Shown here in pieces: positions 59,017 through 64,000 of a DNA stretch of 64,000 bases (position 1 is its first letter; every line of letters begins with the position of its first letter). The stretch spans positions 1-64,000 of the forward strand of contig CALWVN010000001.1 in the NCBI GenBank assembly GCA_944384995.1, read 5' to 3'. A model generated the notes under the pieces. That model was not told the origin of the DNA, searched no databases, and saw only the letters and a program-made list of their open reading frames with translations. Source of the DNA: an uncultured Clostridia bacterium. GTDB taxonomy: Bacteria; Bacillota; Clostridia; Oscillospirales; Acutalibacteraceae. A program made the translations under genes and the position numbers.

Positions 59017-60720
59017 TTATTTTGTTCTGCCGAACGTAATGGTCGATTCCGCAGAGGATTTTTTGACTTCGCTTAAAGGCACGCCTAAAAACTCGGCAAT
59101 GATCTGCATCACGGGCGGGGAACAGAAGCCCCCCTGGCAGCGTCCCATGCCGGGGCGCACACGCTTTTTCACGCCGTCCACGGTCGGTACGCAGATGGGG
59201 GAGCGCAGAGCGTCTAAAATCTCCCCTTTGCTTACTTCTTCACAGCGGCAGACCATGATGCCGTAATCGGGATTTTTGCGGATCATCTCGGCGCGCTGTT
59301 CGTCGCTCATTTCCCGCAGCACAGGCACGCCGTGCCGGATGGGGGAGAAGTCCGTATTCTTTTTCACCGCTTTTTCCTTTTGCAGCATTTCCACCGCCAT
59401 ATCGGCAACGTCAAGCGCTACGGCGGGGGCGGTGGTCAGCCCCGGGGACTGGATGCCCGCACAGTGGATGAGGTTTTTCGTCTTGCGCCCATGCTCGATG
59501 ATAAAATCCTCTTCAAAGGTCGGGGCGCGCACGCCGGTAAAATAGGTGATGATGTCGCGTTCGGAAAGGCGCGGCATGGTTTTTTTCTGCTTCGCGAATA
59601 CATGCTCGATGCTCTCGCGGTGTGTGGCAACGTTTTCTTTTTCATACGTCTCTACCGCATCGGGACCCACGAGCAGATTGTCGTGCACCGTGTGCAGAAT
59701 GCCGCCGCCCTTGGAGTGCGTTTTGCTGCGGGTGATTTCTTTAATGGACGCGATCGAGTGCATGAATGCTCCCGCTTTTTTGTCGAGAATGGAGTTTGTG
59801 CCGCGGCGCGGGTGTATGGAGAAAAAGCGGTCGCCCGCCATTTTTGCAATATCCTCTGAAAACACGCCGGCCGCGTTGATCACAAGATGCGGATAGATCG
59901 TGCCGCGGTTGGTTTCCACACTTTTGATTTTTCCGTTTTCGAGCTGCATGGAAAGTACGGCGGTGTTGAGCGCCACCTCTGCGCCATTTTGTACGGCGTT
60001 TTCGGCGTAGGCGATCGTCAGCCCGTAGGGACACACGCACCCGGAGGAGGGGTTGGAGATCGCAAATTTGAATTCCTCGCCGAAATTCGGCTCGACACGG
60101 TGCAATTCTTCGCCGGAGATCAGCTTGGTGTCGGAAATGCCGTCATGCTGTTTGCGCCATAAGCAATAGAGCGCCACAAGCGGTTTCAGATAACCTTTGT
60201 TAAAGCAGACATATTGCCCCACACGCCGAAACGGTACGTCCAGCTCTTTACAGACCTGTGCATACATCTCGTTGCCTTTGCGTATGTAATGGTGTTTCAG
60301 CGAGCCTTTGGACAGGTCGATGCCCGGGTGCACTTCACCGTCGTTGCGGCCCGAAGCCTGCAGCGCAAGGTCGGGCTCTTTGTCCACGAGCAGAATGTCA
60401 AGTTTCCATCTGGAGAGCTCCCGCGCGATGCTCACACCCGAGATCCCGCCGCCGATCACAAGCACGTCGGGTTCTCTGCCGTCCAGCGCGTTATCGTGAA
60501 GAGACGGCAGACGCATCGGCGTGTCTTTTACCTCGTCACAGACGATGTCGTTGACGACGTGGGTGGTGCTGTATTTGGTCGCAGCAGTTTGGCAGGCATC
60601 CACCACGTCTTTCCATGTGGGCAAATGCCCCTGCAAAACGATGCATCCGTCGCGCAGTATCGCGCGCACCGCGCCGCCGTAGCGGGCGTACAGCTTTTTA
60701 TTGATCCTTACAAGCGACAT
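59017..60720 (-). CDS. GlpA-like FAD dehydrogenase with BFD [2Fe-2S] domain and BON-like N-terminus
   Basis: 567 residues. Residues about 5-75 look like a BON-type domain (KLYARYGGAVRAILRDGCIVLQG ... VVNDIVC). Then follows the DAO fold with VLVIGGGISGVSIARELSR and SGRNDGEVHPGIDL, and the C-terminal cysteine cluster VCRCEEVSKGE ... GRCQGGFC of BFD-type [2Fe-2S] domains. GlpA oxidises glycerol 3-phosphate; here the partner kinase is not a standard glycerol kinase, so the substrate is uncertain. The ATG at 60720 matches the conserved N-terminus; an upstream frame of 15 codons is poorly supported. First gene after the promoter at 60798-60826. Confidence 0.85.
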   Translation of the reverse strand: MSLVRINKKLYARYGGAVRAILRDGCIVLQGHLPTWKDVVDACQTAATKYSTTHVVNDIVCDEVKDTPMRLPSLHDNALDGREPDVLVIGGGISGVSIARELSRWKLDILLVDKEPDLALQASGRNDGEVHPGIDLSKGSLKHHYIRKGNEMYAQVCKELDVPFRRVGQYVCFNKGYLKPLVALYCLWRKQHDGISDTKLISGEELHRVEPNFGEEFKFAISNPSSGCVCPYGLTIAYAENAVQNGAEVALNTAVLSMQLENGKIKSVETNRGTIYPHLVINAAGVFSEDIAKMAGDRFFSIHPRRGTNSILDKKAGAFMHSIASIKEITRSKTHSKGGGILHTVHDNLLVGPDAVETYEKENVATHRESIEHVFAKQKKTMPRLSERDIITYFTGVRAPTFEEDFIIEHGRKTKNLIHCAGIQSPGLTTAPAVALDVADMAVEMLQKEKAVKKNTDFSPIRHGVPVLREMSDEQRAEMIRKNPDYGIMVCRCEEVSKGEILDALRSPICVPTVDGVKKRVRPGMGRCQGGFCSPPVMQIIAEFLGVPLSEVKKSSAESTITFGRTK

Positions 60721-60763
60721 GCGGCATCCGTCCTTTCCGCCTTGGTATTCGCAATTTCGAGCC

Positions 60764-60785
60764 AAGTCGGTTAAACGACCGACTT
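60764..60785. promoter_or_regulatory. Operator candidate for the TetR regulator
   Basis: A perfect inverted repeat AAGTCGGT-N6-ACCGACTT, just downstream of the minus-strand -10 box in the flavoprotein operon's 5' region. Its size and symmetry suit a TetR-family dimer, and the regulator is encoded divergently alongside. Confidence 0.7.
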
Positions 60786-60797
60786 AATTCTTTTAAT

Positions 60798-60826
60798 AGA
60801 ATAGTACACTTTGTCGAATTTGTCAA
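60798..60826 (-). promoter_or_regulatory. Promoter of the flavoprotein/kinase operon
   Basis: On the minus strand: TTGACA (60826-60821), 17-bp spacer, TATTCT (60803-60798). The operator candidate overlies the start of the transcript. Confidence 0.85.
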
Positions 60827-60894
60827 TAGTATATAAAAAAATAGGACAAGCTGTTAAAATATTATCAGATTTTTTGCTTTTTTGCGGAAAAGCG

Positions 60895-60923
60895 TTTACA
60901 TATAGGTTCTTCCGTGTTACAAT
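60895..60923 (+). promoter_or_regulatory. Promoter of the TetR regulator
   Basis: TTTACA (60895-60900), 17-bp spacer, TACAAT (60918-60923). Confidence 0.75.
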
Positions 60924-60955
60924 ATCCGCAACGCAATTCGGAAAGGTGTGTGTGG

Positions 60956-61531
60956 ATGGCGGCGCCCAGAAAAGAAAATGTCAAGGAGATCGTGCTCGAC
61001 GCAACGGCAGCGTTGTTAAAAACAAATACATTTGCCGACCTGTCGCTGGCACAGATCGCAAAGGCGGCGGGCGTTTCCAAGGGGACGCTTTATTACCATT
61101 ACAAAACCAAGGGCGAGATATTCTTTGATTTGACCGACCGCTACTTAAACGAACAGTGGGACGATTTCATCCGCTGGACGGAAAACAAGGAAAAGGACAC
61201 ATCCATCCGCCGCCTGGTCAAATATGTCGTTGAGCGAAACACGGCATCTTCGGAACTGCGTCTGCACCTGTTTTGCGAAGCGCAGACGGGCGACGAGGCG
61301 CTGCGCAAAAAACTCGTCAAACGTTACGGCGAATTTCAAAAGCTTATCAGTGCAAAGATCTCGGAACGAACCGATATTCCCGCGGACTTTCTGACATGGC
61401 TCATCCTGCTTGTTTCCGACGGGATCATCGTGCAGGAGGCGATCGGCAACGCAGATTTCGACGCCGAAAGCTTTATTGCCACCGGCGCAAAGCTTTTGGA
61501 AACACTGCGGCTGCCGAAACCGGATCAATAA
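60956..61531 (+). CDS. TetR-family transcriptional regulator
   Basis: 191 residues. The N-terminal helix-turn-helix reads KENVKEIVLDATAALL ... LAQIAKAAGVSKGTLYYHYKTKGEIF, the canonical TetR pattern. The rest is the helical ligand-binding and dimer domain. The ATG at 60956 follows GGAAAGGTG. It is divergent from the flavoprotein/kinase operon with a 22-bp perfect operator between them, so it is most likely that operon's repressor; the ligand is unknown. Confidence 0.92.
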   Translation: MAAPRKENVKEIVLDATAALLKTNTFADLSLAQIAKAAGVSKGTLYYHYKTKGEIFFDLTDRYLNEQWDDFIRWTENKEKDTSIRRLVKYVVERNTASSELRLHLFCEAQTGDEALRKKLVKRYGEFQKLISAKISERTDIPADFLTWLILLVSDGIIVQEAIGNADFDAESFIATGAKLLETLRLPKPDQ

Positions 61532-61547
61532 AAATCCCTGTCTTTTT

Positions 61548-61580
61548 CAGGCAGCCGTTTGTGCGCGGCTGCCTGTTTTT
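61548..61580 (+). terminator. Terminator of the TetR gene
   Basis: CAGGCAGCCG, loop TTTGTGCG, CGGCTGCCTG, then TTTTT. Confidence 0.88.
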
Positions 61581-61617
61581 AATCCCGAAAAAAATAAATT
61601 TTTTACCACTTTTTCTC

Positions 61618-61646
61618 TTGCGAACAAAGAAAGCCCATGCTACAAT
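61618..61646 (+). promoter_or_regulatory. Promoter of the GH38 gene
   Basis: TTGCGA (61618-61623), 17-bp spacer, TACAAT (61641-61646). Confidence 0.7.
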
Positions 61647-61691
61647 AGCCAAACAAGCAAATACGTCCGACGGCTTCGGGCGTCAAACAGG

Positions 61692-64000
61692 ATGATACGG
61701 AAAGGAGTGGCGCGGCAAAAGCTTTTGCATTTTGTCTCTGCGCCGGCTGACGGTATGCAGACCGATTTTTATGAGGATCGATTAAACGTTTATTTAGAAG
61801 CGCTTTGGGAAGCGTCCATAGCCGAAAAACAGCCCGTGGTCGGTTTTTTATACAAGCCCTGCGGCTATAAATCAGGGAACGCGCTGCCCAAGGCGGACGA
61901 GAGCTTCCGGCCGTTCGGGTGTTTTGAACGCTGGGGCGGCGAAAAGGACGGACATGCGTGGTTTTACAAGCAGTTGGAGATCCCGGAAGCGCTGCGCGGA
62001 AAAAATCTCGAGCTGCGCATAGAAACGCAAATGGATGGCTGGGATGCGGTCAACCCGCAGTTTATCGCCTATTTGGACGGCGAGCTTGTGCAGGGGCTTG
62101 ACACCAACCATCGCGAGATTTTTCTTGACGATGCCAAGGCGTCCTACGAATTGTATGTGTACGCCTATGCCGGCAGCCTGTATGCGCGGCATTTGGAATT
62201 CAACGCGACGCTGTATCTTTACAATGACGAGCTTCGCCGCCTGTATTATAGCATCACCGTGCCGTATGAGATCACGCTGTATCTCGACCCAAACGAAAAG
62301 ACCTATACGGACATTAAAACCATTTTGGAACATGCGCTGACGATGATTGATTTGCGTGCCCCGCGTTCCGATAGCTGTATGGCAAGCGTCCGCGCGGCGC
62401 AAGGCTATTTGGACAAAGCCTTTGCAGGCCTTCGCGGCAGCGAGGTCACGGCGCTTTGCATCGGGCACACGCACATCGACGTGGCGTGGCTGTGGACGCT
62501 TGCGCAAACGCGCGAAAAGGTGCTGCGCTCGTTTTCCACCGTGCTCACGCTCATGAAGCGCTATCCCGAATACAAATTCATGTCAAGCCAGGCGCAGCTG
62601 TATAAGTATTTGAAAGAGGAATCGCCCGAGCTGTACGCCGAGGTCAAGGAAATGGTGCGTCAGGGCCGCTGGGAGGTCGAGGGCGCCATGTGGGTCGAGG
62701 CGGACTGCAACCTGTCCTCGGGCGAGAGTCTTGTGCGCCAGATCCTGTACGGCAAGCGGTTCTTTATGCAGGAATTCGGTGTGGACTGTAAGGTGCTGTG
62801 GCTGCCCGACGTGTTCGGCTATTCCGCCGCACTGCCGCAGATCCTCCAAAAAAGCGGTGTTGATACGTTCGTGACCTCCAAGATCGGCTGGAACGAGACC
62901 AACCAAATGCCCTATGATATGTTTTGGTGGCAGGGCATCGACGGCACCGAGGTTTTCACATTCTTTATGACTGCGCAGGATAAAAACCGCGGTGTAAAGC
63001 CCGCATGCAATGTGACGTATAACGCGAAGCTCAATCCTTCCCAGTTACAGGGCGCATATGACCGCTTTCAGCAAAAGGAATTGAGCGATGAAGTGCTCAT
63101 CACCTTTGGTTACGGTGACGGCGGCGGCGGGCCGACGCGCAAGGATCTGGAATATTATGATGTGCTCAAAAAGGGACTTCCCGGCGTGCCGAAAGCGAAA
63201 ATGGAATTTGCGGGCAGCATGCTTGCCCGCGCACGGCAGCGCGCATTGGAGAATCCCAAGACCCCGCGCTGGCAGGGGGAACTGTACCTTGAATACCACC
63301 GCGGCACCTATACCTCGCAGGCGAAAAACAAACGGTATAACCGCAAAAGTGAATTTTTATATGAAAAGGCGGAAACGCTCGGTGTGCTCGCGAATTTGCT
63401 TTGCGGCAGCGCTTATCCGCGCCGGACTCTGCATGACGGCTGGGAAACGATCCTGTTAAACCAGTTCCATGATATCATCCCCGGGTCGTCTATCCACGAG
63501 GTGTATGAGGTCTCGCACGCACAGTATGAGAAATTGCTCCATGCGGGCAGTGAAATGGTCTCCGCAGCACTTGACGCGATCGCCGGAAGTGTACAGACCG
63601 ACGGCGGGCTTTTGGTGTTCAATCCGAATTCCTTTGCGGCAAGCGGCACGGTGCAGGCAAACGGCGAGACCGTCTATGTGGAGCATATTCCTGCAAAAGG
63701 GTATCGCGTAGTTCCCAAAGGAACCGTTCGCGGCGCGGTGGCGGTCGGCGAGCGGGACATTGAAAATGACTTTTTCCGTTTGGAACTGGATGAAAGCGGC
63801 GCGCTGACACGCATTCTGGACAAGCGCTGTTACCGTGAGGTGCTGCAAAACGGAGAACGCGGCAACGTGATGACCGCTTACACGGATATTCCGCGCGACT
63901 ATGACAACTGGGAGATCAGCAATTACTATCAAGAGCAGCCTTGGGAGCTTGCGGAAAACGCCGAGATCACGCCGATCTTTGACGGCGCGCGCGCGGGGCT
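61692..64000 (+). CDS. GH38 alpha-mannosidase, 3' end outside the window
   Basis: At least 769 codons, still open at the window edge. After an N-terminal beta domain (about 1-250; YKPCGYKSGNALPKAD, FERWGG) comes the GH38 catalytic domain. Its metal-site motif is HTHIDVAWLW, WVEADCNLSSGESLVRQ follows, the nucleophile Asp is in LPDVFGYSAALPQ (about 373), GYGDGGGGPT and NQFHDIIPGSSI lie further on, and a C-terminal beta region begins. Cleaves alpha-mannose from N-glycans or mannans. No signal peptide, so it acts inside the cell. The start is uncertain: ATG 61692 is the earliest plausible codon, with GTG 61707 and ATG 61755 as alternatives, none with an ideal ribosome site. Confidence 0.9.
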   Translation, partial: MIRKGVARQKLLHFVSAPADGMQTDFYEDRLNVYLEALWEASIAEKQPVVGFLYKPCGYKSGNALPKADESFRPFGCFERWGGEKDGHAWFYKQLEIPEALRGKNLELRIETQMDGWDAVNPQFIAYLDGELVQGLDTNHREIFLDDAKASYELYVYAYAGSLYARHLEFNATLYLYNDELRRLYYSITVPYEITLYLDPNEKTYTDIKTILEHALTMIDLRAPRSDSCMASVRAAQGYLDKAFAGLRGSEVTALCIGHTHIDVAWLWTLAQTREKVLRSFSTVLTLMKRYPEYKFMSSQAQLYKYLKEESPELYAEVKEMVRQGRWEVEGAMWVEADCNLSSGESLVRQILYGKRFFMQEFGVDCKVLWLPDVFGYSAALPQILQKSGVDTFVTSKIGWNETNQMPYDMFWWQGIDGTEVFTFFMTAQDKNRGVKPACNVTYNAKLNPSQLQGAYDRFQQKELSDEVLITFGYGDGGGGPTRKDLEYYDVLKKGLPGVPKAKMEFAGSMLARARQRALENPKTPRWQGELYLEYHRGTYTSQAKNKRYNRKSEFLYEKAETLGVLANLLCGSAYPRRTLHDGWETILLNQFHDIIPGSSIHEVYEVSHAQYEKLLHAGSEMVSAALDAIAGSVQTDGGLLVFNPNSFAASGTVQANGETVYVEHIPAKGYRVVPKGTVRGAVAVGERDIENDFFRLELDESGALTRILDKRCYREVLQNGERGNVMTAYTDIPRDYDNWEISNYYQEQPWELAENAEITPIFDGARAG

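Overview
The window reads as chromosome of a gut-type Clostridia (Bacillota) member, most like the Oscillospirales/Christensenellales. The signs are dense genes behind strong AGGAGG-type ribosome sites, sigma-70-like promoters with 17-bp spacers, a Gram-positive LexA box, an IspH-ribosomal protein S1 fusion (a clostridial hallmark), an LtaS/MdoB-family sulfatase-fold enzyme and fermentative ldh and ackA. GC is fairly high except for an AT-rich patch near 21.8-22.5 kb. No rRNA, integrase, prophage or CRISPR array was seen. Two tRNAs, Pro(CGG) and Arg(CCG), are present.

Region by region. 0-9 kb: a glycan block with an N-terminally truncated DUF5054 protein, a GH95 fucosidase-type enzyme, a beta-helix lipoprotein, xylose isomerase and xylulokinase. 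9.2-15.2 kb: tRNA-Pro, an M24 peptidase-like protein, a deoxyribosyltransferase-like protein, L-lactate dehydrogenase, asparagine synthetase and an undecaprenyl-phosphate sugar transferase. 15.2-20.3 kb: a dockerin-bearing secreted protein divergent from an orphan fructose-type PTS IIC, which overlaps a membrane-anchored beta-helix protein. 20.3-30.8 kb: YchF, tRNA-Arg, an AT-rich patch, a GAP/CcdA-like membrane protein behind a possible attenuator, a DinB-fold protein, an LtaS/MdoB-like enzyme, a GH51 arabinofuranosidase, a miniature inverted-repeat element and an alanine/glycine:cation symporter. 30.8-44.2 kb: a polar amino acid ABC transporter, ackA divergent from tmcAL, an RpiR regulator, an HI0933 flavoprotein, cmk-plsC-ispH/S1, a GH27 alpha-galactosidase with an inserted binding module and an AIM24 protein. 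44.2-45.9 kb: a membrane protein plus about 0.9 kb of gene-free palindromes. 45.9-54 kb: SOS-type Y-family polymerase, pyruvate kinase, a GPH sugar symporter, RNase HI, a HAD phosphatase, exonuclease III and FolC. 54-61.5 kb: a five-gene flavoprotein/FGGY-kinase operon facing a TetR regulator. 61.7 kb to the end: an alpha-mannosidase (GH38) that runs off the window.

How it fits together. Extracellular or membrane-anchored enzymes (GH95, GH51, GH27, beta-helix proteins) and GH38 would release fucose, arabinose, galactose, mannose and xylose. Xylose would enter through XylA/XylB, a GPH symporter could import sugars, and pyruvate kinase, Ldh and AckA would finish a fermentation. The 54-61 kb operon combines a GlpA-like dehydrogenase, a pyridine-nucleotide-type flavoprotein, a DUF1667 cysteine protein, an FGGY kinase of unknown substrate and an alkylglycerone-phosphate-synthase-like flavoenzyme. 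It has a sigma-70-like promoter and a perfect inverted-repeat operator, and it is the best candidate here for an uncharacterised pathway. Other leading observations are an exact 60-bp inverted repeat linking 20.2 and 28.9 kb, and an internal ribosome site at the IspH/S1 junction.
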